Origin: Hippasteria phrygiana
Lineage: Eukaryota > Echinodermata > Asteroidea > Valvatida > Goniasteridae
Length of the DNA: 64,000 bases
NCBI GenBank assembly: GCA_037893225.1
Contig: JAZGUH010000005.1
Location: 1,302,001 to 1,366,000, forward strand
Direction: 5' to 3'
The notes under the pieces are model-generated. The model saw only the letters and a program-made list of their open reading frames with translations, was not told the DNA's origin and searched no databases. Positions within the stretch are counted from its first letter, which is position 1. Every line of letters begins with the position of its first letter. This document shows, piece after piece, positions 8,438-21,394 of the stretch. Both the position numbers and the translations under genes were made by a program.

Positions 8438-11400
8438 GACACAGGAGCTAGTAAGAACAATTTTACGGTAAGGCCTGACTGTATGTCGTATTTAATAAGT
8501 CATTTAAACAATTGGAGAAGCGTACATAAAAGAAAAAAAACAATAATGTAATCATTACATGACTGTCATGATGAATAGAATTTCATATTAAATGACAAAA
8601 TAATTGTGAAGTTAATGTAGCTACTAGAAAAAGTGGAATGTCGAAAAATTGGACGGTGCCTTACAAGCAAAAATTATGGATTAAATATGCTGTCGCAAGG
8701 AAAATGGATGATTTAAAATACTGATTTTCCATAAATGTTCCTGTTCAATTTACCAACCTTACTTTACATCTTTTGAGGCTTTCACCAAACAAAATCAGAA
8801 CTGAACTAAGAATTATCCCCTGAGCCGGAGAATCATGAAAATTATTGATTACGCATATCTTTTTTTTTTTTTATAATTCCGATTTTTTGTATAGGTTTAG
8901 TTTTTTTTCTTCAAAAAGAAACCTTCAATTTTAATGTAGATTTTTTGTGTGTGCATTTTTTGTTTTTCTGTGGTAGAATTGTTTTTGTTCGTTTTAAGAC
9001 TTGCAAAAATGTGTCCCTGTGAAATAGTTGGAGGTCTATAAATGAAAATTTGCTCTTGTTAAAAATTCCAAGATGTAGTTCGGGATAATTATTCAAGCAT
9101 CGTTCTATTTGCCAGATAAGTATTATGTTGCGGTCTACTTAAACTCTGATAAAATTGGTTTGCATTTTTTTTCACTGTAATCTCTGTTTTTAGGGTGTGA
9201 GTTGTTGGGCTGTAGAGGCGATTTCCAAATGATCACTTGTCAATAATATCAATATTGAAATTGGAACTACAGTCTTATTACGGATACACAGATATTTTTT
9301 TTTAATCTGGTTGGTTACAGGGAATTATGTTAAATTGAGTGATTTAATTGGTGCAGGGCTAACAAATATTAGTGTGTAATAATGTCAACAGTTTATGATT
9401 TTATTTTTAATGGAACTTGCCCATTACTCGGTAGATGTCATTCCAGGTAAATTACTGCAAACGGGACAAATCTTTAACAGAAGCCTGAGAAATTATCCCA
9501 ATTTTCAGACCCGGGCCCGTGCGCAAGATTTCTTGCAGGGGTGCATGTCCAAATTTTCCGGAACAAATTTTTTAATTTTGTTAAAAAATTTACCCCGATT
9601 TTTGTTGGTCCCTGTTGCTTTCAATAGCATTTTACAAATACTTCCATGCATAATATGAATTCATGTGCTGAGCACACGATTTTGTTGAGCACAGAAAACA
9701 AATATGGCTTACCAAACTTATGTTGTAACTGCAGCCTAAATTTATGTTAGGTATATTGCATGTGACTGAATTTTTAGCAGAATGTTGCTGAGCAGAAAAA
9801 AGATATTCTGTGGTTAGCGGCTTCGCGAAATTGGGCTCTCACCCAGAAATTATTGAAATTAAAAACATGTGTCGACTTTCCAGTGCTTTGTGTACAATAG
9901 AAAACATAGTTGGACGTTCCTATTGTAATATGTTACATCGGCATTTAGTGTAACACTGTTAGGATGAAAACTAGGCCTCGGGCTGAAAACTTTAATAATT
10001 CTCATTTTATGGTGACTGTCCAACGTTGAGTAATTACAATCCAATTTTGCCAACTTTCATTACCTTCAGTCGGCAAATTGTAATGTTGGCTCTGCCGGTA
10101 TATTTAGTCACGAAGTCCATCTTAGAATTTGCTTATCAACTTTCACTTGCACCTACTATTAAAATATATTTGTCAACTTCGTCATAAAGACCGGGAGGAT
10201 TTGAACATTTTCGTTCATGTAGGCCTGTATCTTGCTTTTTCATAGGTGGTCACAAGGTTAAGAAACTGATGAAAATCTTTTGAAATTTTTTCTGTAGGGA
10301 AATATGACTGTTAGTGTATGTCACAGTTGGTCTATCTTGCCATTGTATAGGCATGGAACAGTTACAGCCTTTCTGTCAAAAACTTGCAATAGTAATCGTC
10401 TTGTTTAAGCTTATTGTAATGGAATTGAATAAAATAATGCCATGAAAATAAAGGTTGTCTTCTGAACTGTTCGCCCCTAATCCCACGTGGTACTTGAACA
10501 AACCCGTGACCTGATTTGAGGACATTTATTCCAAATTCCCACAAGGTCCACTGGTTGATTTTTTTTATAAAACAAAATGCCTCTTCAACTCTTGTGTTGG
10601 AATGTGTACGTTCAGTTGGGCGTACAGTGTAATATGTAATTACTAGTGAAAGTTCGTCGCGTTTACTTTAAAACTAGTATTGGTACCAATCTACACCCAA
10701 AGATCCTCACCCATACGGGGTGTAGCTCTATTGTGGACTTTACTTTCCTTCTTTTATTCTCCTTTGTCCCCATTGAAATTTTAAAACCCATAGCGTTAAC
10801 TTTGATTTCTAAAGACTCCCCTCGTATGGGTATCATTGTCCCCATCTGCTTCCCGGTACCCCGTAAGGAGACTAGAACCCCCTCAAACGCTTTCCAAAAA
10901 CGTTTGTCCTTGTCACTTTGTCTTTTTTTTTACAAAAAGAACATCAAATTTGGTCTGGATACTCTCGCTCCTTAAGTTTCCATTGCATCAAATTTGCATG
11001 GTCTAGTCTATACCCAGTATAGGTCTATGATCGGGGCAGATGCAGGAATTTTTGCAGAGGGAGGGGGGGGAGGGGGTGCGTACATTTGCCAAAATTTTGA
11101 CTTCCGAGATGTTTAGCCTGCAAACAAAATTTCACAAGCGGTGAAAAGGGTAAGTGCTCTTTCTCGACGTTGGTGGCGCTGTTTAACCCCATGATTTTGT
11201 CCTTACCCGTTCTTATATTTTTTTACCCGTTCTTACCCAATAAGACCCAACCGTGGTTTCTGGTTTTTAACTGCCGTGCATGCGTACAAACAAACAAACA
11301 AGAAAACAAAACACCCAAACAAACAAAAATGGGAAAGAGCAGAGAGGGTTCGACCGACGATAAGTCACAAATTTAATATTAATAATAAGAATCAAATTTT

Positions 11401-12052
11401 GAATTCGGAGCAGTGGCACAGTAGGATGAAACTTCTATAGGGGACATGGAGGTGCACACGTTTTTTTTTTCAACTGTGAACTGAAAGTAAACTGCGCGCG
11501 GCTTGTGTATTTTTCAGTTCATTTCAAGATTTAAAATGGGGGTGGGGGAACGGACGTCAGCACCCCCTCCCCTCCCCCATGGGCAGGACGTCTTGAGAAG
11601 TCTTCGCTTGTAGCACAGTTATTTTACGACCAAAAATTCATACAGCGCACAGTGTATTAAGTCCTTTTTTCCGTTCAAGATAAAGTCTCAAAGAAATCGT
11701 TAGAATTAATTTTCAGTGAGATCATGTACATATAAAGCCAACAGCTTTTAAACAAAGTAGGCCTACAACGATCCTAATGGTTTGTGGAATTGAAGTTCTT
11801 AACTCGGGCGTCGTACATTAGGAATCCAATAGGCCTAAATATTATCACCAACCTTTTTGGAAAGTGATTTAAACGAACTTACCCCCCCCCCCCCCCCCCC
11901 CCCCCGCCAGTAATTGACCCCGCCCCATTGACAGACCACGACCGGAGCGATCCCTAAAAAGCTGTACGACGTATCGCGTATCGCTGCCGCGCCGCGCCGA
12001 TGAAGGAATTTTCCCAGAATGCATTGCTCATTTGTATTGCTCAATAATCAAA
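8438..12052. other. Intergenic between TARS1 and EIF3J
   Basis: This is AT-rich sequence with homopolymer runs and purine or C-rich tracts (11062-11075, 11555-11580, and poly-C at 11883-11905). No exon with convincing codon pattern or flanking splice sites was found. The last 150 bp before 12053 are GC-richer and probably hold the EIF3J promoter and 5' UTR. No TATA box is obvious. Confidence 0.5.
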
Positions 12053-15000
12053 ATGGCGGATTGGGGTGAGTAACATGTGCGCAGAATGATGGTTTTTACG
12101 GCACTTTCTCGATCTATTTTCTCTCTTCATTTAATTTTCAAACCTGGGTGTGTTTACACGGTCCTCGTTGTTGTTTTGATTTGTACAGAGTCTGAAGATT
12201 TCAACCCGGAGCAAGGTTTTTCTAAGCCGGTAGCGAGCGACAGATGGGAAGGGGAAGATGAGGAAGAAGTCAAGGTGAGAGTAGCCGGCTGGTGGCGCGC
12301 TCCACTTTCCTACAATGTACATTTGGGGATCTGCGGATTTTACAGTTGTTTGAAGAACTTTAACAAGTTTGGTATCACTGGAAAGCTTACCTCACAAGCA
12401 ATGCAATAGGGAAATATTTTACTTAATGCCAACCAAAATCAGTCGGGAACAGCAAAATCATGAATATCTTGGTATTGGAAAATAATGACCCGTTTGACTT
12501 GAGTTCAGACGTATAGGCCTATAAACACTTTGGCACAACCTTTAGTTTTGAGGCACAATTGACCTATCGCGGTCGAATCGCGTCAACGCAGCTTGTGAAT
12601 TATTGTCCAATCACATCAATTATAATAAACCTTTTCGACATTCTCAAAGCATCATAGGAACTGCATCAGCCCTAACTGGCATTAGAAGAGCAAGCACATT
12701 AGAACGGACGTGATTGGTCGCATTGGTCACATGTTCGTTGTCACGCTTGCAAAAGTCCTCTTCTGATTGGCTAAATAATGTGACATTATTACTATTAGCT
12801 GTTCTAATTCCAGAAATTTGCATTCATCAGTAACTGGTACCCTGAGAGGGATTCCCCAATTATTTCCTTTATTTTTATTGCCATTTAAAATTGATTTTTC
12901 TGCTTATTATTTTCCTTATGTTCCATGCAAAGATATGTGAAAAGGGTATCGTTCAACTCATGACAGATATTTAGCATAAAATCAATTAATATTTGGACTG
13001 GTTCACAGTGCCATAGGTTTGTGTATAAATTACACGGTTTGTTTGGCCTCCAAACCCACAATGCATTGGGAATGTCGAAAAGGTTTATTCCACGTGGAAC
13101 GCGCAAAATCTGAGACAAACAAAAGTGACCACACAAAATTCTGATAGGGTTGTCTAAGGCCGGGGCGTGGTTAACTCGTAAACGGCAATAGGTCAATTGC
13201 AGAAGACCCACCACTCGTCTATCCCACCTTGTATCTGGATACATGGTCACGGTTTAATTTCCTGCAATAAACCTCATTCCCACTGCATATCTACCTATCC
13301 ATCTCGGGGAACCTGCTATTTATAATATCCACGTCCACGTGGCCTCTCTGGTAAACTGCGGCCTGCCTCAACTGCATATCGATTGTTTTTTTTTTTTTTG
13401 GGTGGCGGGGTATTCTGCAATTACTCCAATTTTGAGACTTTAGAGTTTAGTTAGGAAATTATTGTAGTGGGAATCGAACCCACAACCTCCTGCTTAAGCC
13501 CCCCAAAAAATGTGTTTTGCTACCGGTTACCCTACCTACCCTATTTTAACGGCCAAACCCTAATTATTTTTCAGGAAAAAGTAAACAAACAAAAAACAAT
13601 TGCTGTAAATACTACCTTTAAACAGTGACTACATGTAGACACCTATATGATCAGCACAAAAAAAGTGCCAAAAAAAAAAACCTACCTACCAACCCTATTT
13701 TCAAATGCCATGTAATCGGAAGCACAACTACACACGACATGTACGTGTACGTTGGGAAAAGGGCAAACATTTCTCTCCTAATTTACATGTGGATTGCCTG
13801 AATTTATATTCAGAAATTTAGAGTTTTTTCTCCGTGCCTTTTTTGTTTTTGTCTTCAGACATTCATATCTTGACAATAATAAGCACATCCGGAATTCAAC
13901 CACTACTTAAAGCAATCGGTTTTTTTAAATGAGATTTCTTTTTAGAATGGAAGGATTATATGTTACAAAGTAATCATGAGTGACATTTAATGACTATTAC
14001 GGTATTACCCTACATCAAGTTAAAGTATCCTATGTAAAAGGAAATTTTTGATTTTTTTTTACAGGATACGTGGGAAGATTCTGATGAGGAAAAGAAAAGT
14101 GAACAGGCGGAACCAGCAGGTAAAAAGACATGCGGAATAGCAACTTTTATTCCAACTGTGAAATTCCCTGAAAATGTCCATTCGCTTGTGCAAGATGTTG
14201 AAGAGGGCAGCTTAACCTCTTCAATACGGACGGTGGCCAGAGCTGTGGTTTGAAGAGGCCACCTGGGCGATTGACGTTTATGGGCACATTCCTGCACGCA
14301 CTCAATCCATTTATACCACCCTTATAAAACCCTAACCCACCTCAATCTTCCAAAATGCTCCTTGCAGTTTTGGAGGACTTTTGAGGATTGAGGATGAATG
14401 GTATTTCAAGAAAAAAAGAGGATTTTAGAGGATTGAGGATGAATGGTGTTTCAAGCGAGGATGATTTTGGAGGATTGAGGATGAATAGTGTTTCCAAAAA
14501 AGGAGGATTTTGGAGGATTGAGGATGGTTCCAAGAAAAAAGGTTCTGGGGGTTTAGGGTTAAAGTTTTCATCATAAGGGAATTAAAAATTATCTGTATCT
14601 CATAGACCCCACCCCTCCTCCCCACCCCTTTGATAAACTAGAAAGTAATTGAGTTCAGTGAAAACAAAAATCCTGCATAATGAGTTTCCGAGTCATTTTG
14701 CGTGTTTACAATGTCCCGAGCGTGAAGTTTGTGTTTATTTTACTAAAGCATTGAATCGTTTTGTCGGTGACAGCAAAAGCAGTCCAAGTGAAGAAGAAGA
14801 AGAGTTTAGAAGTCGCCCTGAAAGCCAAAGAGGAAAAGAGGAAAAACGAGCTTGCCAAAAAGGCAGCGAGTCCAGAAGAACAGCTGGCTAACAAGTTGAG
14901 GCAACAGAAGCTTCAAGAGGATTCAGATATGGATCTTTTGAAGCAGATGCTTGGTAAATACAATTCATGTACCCATGCTACACGTACCCACAGTGCTCTA

Positions 15001-17766
15001 GCCGGGCATTAAATAGCGCTAGCACCCACTACGCTTTCGGGAATTAGCACTCCACGCTGGCATTGTCCATCCTTGAGCAGAATGCCCCTACGTTTTAATT
15101 TCACCCTGGCTAGAACACTGCATACCCAAGTAACAAGTGTACCTAGTACCAACTACGCATTGCGAAAATATGAAGACCCTTTTTGCCAAAAAAACTAAAA
15201 TTTTCTGCAGTAAAAACATTGTGAGGTTTTGTATGAGTCTGCCCCATCTGCTTACGTGATGTCAAATTCAAATTGTTAACTGATTTTTCGTCAATGAGTA
15301 TTAAAGGTTGCAATCATTATTTTCATACTTTAAATGTTTCAGGTTCAACGGAGACGATAGACGGCATGCAGCCGACGACGGAAGAAGAGTTTGAGAAATT
15401 TGCCAAGCTTCTCAAGGAGAAGTTACAACAGCTTGAGAAATCACCACACTACGTAGATATGCTCGATAACGTGTTCCAAGGATGCAGTTTGAGTTGTAAG
15501 TGACAAGTTCGGGATTTTACCTAGCCCACCTGTCTACCTGTCCAATGGATTTGCAAAAATAATTTTGGATAGGCATTTTTCACAAACCCAAGTCGCCATT
15601 TTTGTACATTCATCTTTAAAACTAAAACCTCAATATCTTCCTGAAAATAGTTAGCAGGCTTTCAGGTATTCCTAGTTCCTACTTTTCTTACTCTTTTATA
15701 ATTTTATTGCCTTGGTCTTACTTGAAATGCATATTTTTTCCTACTTATTCCTACTTTTTCCTACTTTTTACTTTTTCCTACTTTTCCCTACTTTTCCCTA
15801 CTTTTTCCTACTTTTTGTCCCACAATTCTGAAAAATGAAATCTCATTAAATATTTTCCGTAACAGTGTTACACACTGTCATATGAAAATCACACAATGAA
15901 GGGCTTGGGTTGCAAGAGTACTGCAACTTTACTTCCAAGAGCTTAGTTGAGGATGTGAACACAGAACAAGTGAGGCTTGTGATGCTGTGGACATGGATGA
16001 GTATCAACGAAAACTATTACTGAAAGCCCGCAAAAGTCCTACTCTTATCCTGATTTTGTCCTCCAAAGTCCTACCATTAGAGGATTTTTGCCTCTGGAGG
16101 AAAATGGAGGATCCAAGTCATCAGGCCCAATCTGGTGCTGGATGATTTCGGAGGATTGAGGTTACTGGGGTGTTTATCCAAAACCCACTTGAGGATTTTG
16201 CAGGATTCAGGCAGTAGTCCCCAGTAACAAACATTGATGGATTTTAGAATCGGAGGATATCGGAGGATTCAGGTTACAAGCAGGAAAAATGATGTAGGGA
16301 GTTGGGGTTAAATTAAGACTGGGTGTGGGAGGGTTCAGAGGATGTCAAGGCACATTGCGATTTCCTTTGGGGCGAGGTGTGATGATTTTCTTGGGTTTTG
16401 CTTTATTTCACAGTGGAAGCAGATCAAGTAAAGAGACTAGGAGCAAGTCTAACAGCAATAGCTAATGAGAAGGCGAAAGCACAAAAGGTGAGGACGCTTC
16501 CTTTCTTGTGTAATTTTTGTTTAGCTTTTAAGTACTTGTGCTAAAAAAACAGTTCAGTTCACCACGGCTGCTACAGTTGTTTCAGTCCGGTATTGGTACC
16601 TTCGGATCTCACGCCCAGGATATCCTGGGCTAGGCCTCACACATTCAGATCCGACACCCAGTTTATCCCAGGTTATACCACACACCTTCCGTTCCCACAC
16701 CCAGGATATCCTAGTTCTGCCACACACCTTCAGTTCCCATACCCAGGATATCCCAGGTTATCCACATACCTTCAGTTCTCACACCCAGGTTATCCCAGGT
16801 TATCCACACACCTTCAGTTCCCACACCCAGGATATCCCAGTTCTGCCACATACCTTCAGTTCCCATACCCCGGATATCCCAGGTTATCCACATACCTTCA
16901 GTACCCACACCCCGGATATCCCGGGTTATGCCACACACCTTCAGTTCCCACACCCAGGATATCCCAGTTCTGTCACATACCTTCAGTTCTCACACCCAGG
17001 ATATCCCAGGTTATCCACATACCTTCAGTTCCCATACCCAGGATATCCCAGGTTATCCACACACCTTCAGTTCCCACACCCAGGATATCCCAGTTCTGCC
17101 ACATACCTTCAGTTCCCATACCCCGGATATCCCAGGTTATCCACATACCTTCAGTACCCACACCCCGGATATCCCGGGTTATGCCACACACCTTCAGTTC
17201 CCACACCCAGGATATCCCAGTTCTGTCACATACCTTCAGTTCTCACACCCAGGATATCCCAGGTTATCCACATACCTTCAGTTCCCATACCCAGGATATC
17301 CCAGGTTATCCACACACCTCCTTCAGTTCTCACACCCAGGTTATCCCACACACCTTCAGTTCTCACACCCATGATATCCCAGGTTCTGCCACATACCTTG
17401 TGAGATCAGTTTTATGCAGGAGTTCAAGATTAGGGCAATCAGTTCTTTACCCCTCAAAGGTGCAGGTACCCATTTATACTTCTGGGTGGAGATGGGCGAT
17501 TGTAGTAAGGTGTCTTGCTCAAGAACACACGCACAATGCTATCCCTTCGGGGAGGCCATACCGATACATGCAATAGAGGCATGTGCACTGAATGTTGGAC
17601 ACGTATTGCTGTTTTCAGATTTATAATTTTATAATTGTTATTGCAGGTCGCGAAGTCGAAAAAGAAGGGGAAAAAGGCGGTTTTAGCGGGCAGCGGAAAA
17701 TCCAGCAAAGGTCTGGATGGTAACTATGACGACGGTGGCTATGACGACATGGACGATTTTATTTAA
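12053..17766 (+). CDS. EIF3J: Eukaryotic translation initiation factor 3 subunit J
   Basis: eIF3j binds the 40S decoding centre and helps eIF3 association and start-site selection in the cytosol. Coding exons are 12053-12065, 12189-12274, 14065-14119, 14774-14953, 15343-15495, 16414-16487 and 17647-17766. They total 681 nt and 226 residues, and all phases close. The N-terminus MADWESEDFNPEQ and the acidic DRWEGEDEEEVK are typical. A Lys-rich helix (KVQ-type KKKKSLEVALKAK) follows, then SPEEQLANKLRQQKLQEDSD, a hallmark of the family. The C-terminal basic run AKSKKKGKKAV precedes the acidic tail YDDMDDFI. It is slightly shorter than the human protein (258). The first coding exon holds only four codons plus one base. 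A minisatellite fills intron 6. Confidence 0.96.
12556..13199. mobile_element. 644-bp TIR element in EIF3J intron 2
   Basis: CAATTGACCTATCGC at the left mirrors GCAATAGGTCAATTG at the right. Further in, ATAAACCTTTTCGACATTCT mirrors GAATGTCGAAAAGGTTTATT. The arms are long but not perfect. A remnant of the same terminus is visible near 18169 (CAATTGACGTATCGCCGTC). No transposase is present. Confidence 0.8.
13425..13520 (-). mobile_element. tRNA-like SINE fragment
   Basis: On the - strand GGTTGTGGGTTCGATTCCCA contains a good RNA polymerase III B-box. No intact cloverleaf could be drawn, so a SINE or tRNA relic is more likely than a functional tRNA. Confidence 0.5.
13530..14064. other. EIF3J intron 2 remainder
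   Basis: This is AT-rich intron sequence with poly-A and CCTACC runs. I see no exon. Confidence 0.5.
14385..14540. repeat. Degenerate tandem repeat in EIF3J intron 3
   Basis: About three copies of a roughly 55-bp unit containing GAGGATTGAGGATGAATGGT and a run of A/G. A related GGAGGATT-rich text recurs near 16140-16290. Confidence 0.75.
15663..16075. repeat. Dispersed repeat, 'cctactttttcctac' family
   Basis: A CCTACTTTTTC-rich lead is followed by GAAAAATGAAATCTCATT, GTTACACACTGTCATATGAA and AGCCCGCAAAAGTCCTACT. The same order occurs at 56779-57240, and in part at 4371-4434 plus 4861-4960. Confidence 0.8.
16076..16413. other. EIF3J intron 5, GGAGGATT-rich segment
   Basis: Irregular repeats of GGAGGATTGAGG and CAGGATTCAGG occupy most of the stretch. 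Nothing coding is seen before the acceptor at 16413. Confidence 0.6.
16610..17400. repeat. 42/43-bp minisatellite with a higher-order period
   Basis: About 18 units contain CACACCCAGGATATCCCAG and CCACATACCTTCAGTTCCC. Units of 42 and 43 bp alternate with GGTTATCC and GTTCTGCC variants. A six-unit block of 253 bp is repeated: TCCCATACCCCGG at 16861 and again at 17114. It lies in EIF3J intron 6. A 327-residue open frame crosses it but is an artefact. Confidence 0.92.
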
Positions 17767-17844
17767 TGCTTGTATTTCTGCTCCCTCGAGAACATAAGGC
17801 AATATAGATTTATGTAAAGTTAAACTTGTATTTTTTTTTTCTAA

Positions 17845-17850
17845 AATAAA
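17845..17850 (+). promoter_or_regulatory. EIF3J polyadenylation signal AATAAA
   Basis: AATAAA lies 79 bp after the EIF3J stop, followed by an A-rich then T-rich stretch. Confidence 0.7.
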
Positions 17851-18543
17851 AAGAAGAAAAAAAAAAAATTGTTATTTTAGTGCTGCATTAAAAAACGAAA
17901 TTCGGGTAAATTGAGGCTCGTAGAATTGCCGGGATTTGTATAGACCTTTGTCACGTGCCGTCATGGATTGCATAGTGCAGTGAACCCAAACGCGATACCA
18001 CGATTGCTCCATGACGGTCCGGTCCACACACGGTGGTTTTGTTTACATTTCACGCTATCTGGTCACATGGGTGAAAAGGGTCTGTTTTGGAAAGTCTTCG
18101 TAAAGAGTCGTGTTGAAGGCCAAGTCTTTTATTTGTTCACTGTAATTTTTACTCGGGGACAATTGACGTATCGCCGTCTGTTGATTACCACGTGATATTT
18201 TAAAAGTTAGACAAAACAAAAACTTCCAAACACGTGCACACATTTTTATGTCGGGAGAGCCTTGTGGGGTACTCAGACAATTGGAACAATGGTACCCCAC
18301 AAGTTGGTCTTTGTGTAACGGTACCCCACAGGAGAAATTCTAAAGATTAGGAATAATGGGAGCACAATGCAAGTACCCCACACACCCAAAGTATGAGTTT
18401 CTGTGGCCGCATGTGTGCCTTCTCCGTCGAAACACTACGCAAATGCACATCAGACGCAAATGTGATTCAAGTACGGGCGTATAATGGTGTGGTCCATATA
18501 ATGATATGTTCGTGCACGTAAACACGATGTCAGTTAAGATCAT
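17851..18543. other. Intergenic, no gene recognised
   Basis: It contains a degraded terminus (CAATTGACGTATCGCCGTC, 18169) of the 12556-13199 element family. It also has three GGTACCCCAC-type words between 18258 and 18330. No exon was found. Confidence 0.5.
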
Positions 18544-18957
18544 ATGTGACCTGCCACCACAAAATGAGCTTAAAGTCGCACTATGGCTTTCTGAGTTACA
18601 AGCAGAAACAACAATTTTTCACTCAATTTTTGGATTTTAACAACTGTATATTTAAAAAAAACATATTCTATCATATCCCAAAGTTTTAAAACTGAATCGA
18701 TTCTCAAAAAATTTTCTTGAGGGGAATTCTTTTTTTGAACTCGGGTTAAAGTGTGCACAGATCACAAACTTTGAGCTTCATTTTCTCAAAAACAAGGGGT
18801 CAAGACTCTGATAACTCTTATAAAAAGGTTGTATCAGGGAGCTCCACAACACACAATATATCAAATTAAAGCTCTTAACCTGTACTTTCAGGAAATTCCA
18901 TGATCTTGATTTTCAAATTTGCCTACTTTATGCCCATTTTGTGGTAACAGGTCACAT
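18544..18957. mobile_element. 414-bp MITE with ATGTGACCTGCCACCAC TIRs
   Basis: The left end ATGTGACCTGCCACCACAAA and the right end TTTGTGGTAACAGGTCACAT are 23-bp inverted repeats with two mismatches. The termini resemble, but are distinct from, those at 4435-4860. Confidence 0.85.
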
Positions 18958-19398
18958 CTGTTTTTCATTTAATTGTGGTGTCCATCAATTGTTGGTACAA
19001 GCCATTGTAGTTTTATCTAATAGTCACTAAGGTATTATTAACTCCAGAAGTACCTTTAAAACAAAACGGAAAAAGAAATAGAGCATTTTGTGGTTTTGTT
19101 AGGGGAAAGTCGTTCCTACATGTAGATAGTTCTTTTATTGTTTCCCTCAGTTTCTTTTGTTCTTTCTTTGTTGGGGGGACAAAGGCTGACAATGCCATTG
19201 CCCGGCCCAATAATCAGTGAAGTTCAGTTATTACGCAAGATCATCAACTTATTTGATTGCTAACTAAGACGATGTTAGCTTCACTGCCAATGAGTTTTCG
19301 TAATGATTAGTCTTGCGGAACCTTATTCCAAATACACGTACACAGGTGTAGGAAGTATATGATTGGCCAGTTGATTTGACACAACTTTGCTCAAATTG
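18958..19398. other. Intergenic, no feature recognised
   Basis: No exon or clear repeat is seen between the two MITEs. Confidence 0.5.
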
Positions 19399-19812
19399 CA
19401 GGGATGTCCATCACAAGTCCCTGCAAGTCCATCACAAGCCCTCCAGTCATAATTCCAATCACAAGCTATTCAAATGAGCTTTGACAAAGGCATTCCTTTG
19501 TCATTGTTCATCCAGTTACTTGTGACCAGCTTTATGAAAGGACTTCTGACCATATGAAGCACGATATAGGGGAAAAAAGGGACCCCCCCCCCCCCCCCCC
19601 CCCTCTTTTGTGTTGGTCATTGTGTTCCCGGAATCTCAGGAATTCTATTCAGAAATCTAGGGGATGTGTTAGATAACAATAATCTGGAGTGTGCTTAGGG
19701 TATAGGGATAAAAGGGGGGGGGGGTACCCTTTTCCCCCATATCGTGCAGGGTATCCTGACTGGACTTGCGAAAGGACTTGTGGAAGGACTTGCAGGTATT
19801 CGACTACAACTT
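19399..19812. mobile_element. CAGGGCTGTAGTC-family MITE interrupted by a second MITE
   Basis: Outer words GTCCCTGCAAGTCCATCACA and GAAAGGACTTCTGAC match 53814-54073. The body is broken at 19551-19755. It then resumes with CTGACTGGACTTGCGAAAGG to TTCGACTACAACTTTG. Confidence 0.88.
19551..19755. mobile_element. Nested MITE with GCACGATAT...CCCCCC arms and 5-bp CTGAC target duplication
   Basis: Arm GCACGATATAGGGGAAAAAA on the left mirrors TTTTCCCCCATATCGTGC on the right. Poly-C and poly-G runs follow inside. The host MITE word CTGAC is present on both sides (19546-19550 and 19756-19760), a 5-bp duplication. Confidence 0.85.
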
Positions 19813-20620
19813 TGTCAAATTCTGTCAAACTATCACCCAATCTCTAACAAAAGTCACTTGTCGTTTCTTTGTCCATACCACATAATCCTACTGTACAAGT
19901 GTTGTTTTTTTTCGGTTTTTTTTTCGTTTCTTTCTGTTCGATTTTCAGGCGACTTATAGTAGATTCAATATGATGTGCCCGTCCCTCTATATTGTTGTAC
20001 TACCCTGCCTGTATAAAATAGGACAATATTGGACAAGCCCATCACAATAGGTTTCGTTTGCACTTGTTACATCCCACACAGGCCATTGTACTAACCTCAG
20101 CTCAGGATAAAGGATTTTCTGACTCGATGATCTGTTAAAGCCTTCTTTTTTCTCTTCGTACATTGAAGCTCCTACCTCCACAGAAATGGTACAGGAGGCA
20201 TATAAGGTTGAAAACTTTACAAGTCCATTGCTGAAAGATTCACAAAAATCAAAATATGAAAATGCTGCAAATAGTTCTGAAACAATGATGAATACATAAG
20301 AAATAAAATTGTTGACTTGTTACTGTTTGAATTATTTATCAAGACGTGTAGGACAGTAGACAAAAATAATGGAGTGTTCCCGCCCACAAAAAATAATCTT
20401 CCTGGTTGTGACGTCATCGTAAACAAATTGCTCGCCACCCCCCAACACAGACGGGAATGAGTTTTGTAAAATGTATAGCATTGCTTTTTGTTTATTTTTG
20501 ATTCCTGCGAATTGTTAAAGGTTGTAGACGGTATTCGTGCACTGATCCATCTGTCACCTTCAATCTACATCAACCTACTCACGCTAATGCATTTGGTACG
20601 TTTCTTTCCATTATTGTCTG
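19813..20620. other. Intergenic, no gene recognised
   Basis: AT-rich text with short open frames only; no splice-bounded exon or repeat terminus was recognised. Confidence 0.5.
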
Positions 20621-20624
20621 TGTT

Positions 20625-21040
20625 TAAAGGTAGTACGTGTATGTATACAACATTTGCAAATATCAAAAAACAACTACTTTATTATTACGAAATTCCGTAC
20701 TAGACTTTAAGTAAATAGCATTCTCAAGCATCCTGTGAAATCATAGCACCTGGTGTGCTGCCGTTTTCAAGAAAATTTGAAATTTATGTCGTTTTCCAAC
20801 GTTTGGAAATATCTAGTTCCCCTCAGTCTATAAATTACTCCGTTTTGTCTAATGTAGGGTAAGGGAACCAGACTACTAAAACATATTTTTTCTTCTGTTT
20901 TCCCAGCATCTATGCACACAAAACTTTAAACGGGTCAGTGTTACAGTATTTGCTAGCACGCTCTAAAATACTAAACCCCAAATCCATTTATTTCTGAAAA
21001 TTACAGCAAAAGCAAATGGTGTATACTACCTTTAAAGGTG
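20625..21040. mobile_element. MITE of the TTTAAAGGTAGT family
   Basis: The left end is TTTAAAGGTAGTACGTGTAT and the right end TGTATACTACCTTTAAA. Internal words include CATCCTGTGAAATCATAGCA and GGGAACCAGACTAC. Family members are at 37196-37693, 57249-57741 and, in part, 61488-61675. Confidence 0.85.
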
Positions 21041-21394
21041 TGATAGTATAGTTTTGGAAATGACTTTAAAAATGACTAGTTTAATCTGAAAGCTTACTTT
21101 TTATAAAATTGAGAAGTAGTTCAGTCTTAAATGCCGTCATCTTTGAGAAAATTGTATCTGAAGACCTCATAAAATGCTGCGACTTGTGATTTTAACAATC
21201 AAAATATGCACATGAGCTTACACAAAATTCACTTAAAACCAGAGGTTTTCACTATTTTCTCCCCACTCAAAGAAATGACTATTTTTTCCCGACTGAGCTC
21301 AAACTTACACAGGTTTGTTGTTTCATGTATATGTTGAATCTCACGAAGTACGAACACTGCCTGGAAATGTCAGCTCGGCCAATGCTATATTATG
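21041..21394. other. Intergenic, no feature recognised
   Basis: No exon, terminus or tandem repeat was recognised in this stretch. Confidence 0.5.

Noticed and set aside
16593..17576. 327-residue open frame rich in SHTQDIPGYP repeats, with antisense partners
   Set aside because: It is a stop-free reading of a 42/43-bp minisatellite inside an EIF3J intron. Other frames and the other strand are equally open, and the higher-order period is not a multiple of three.
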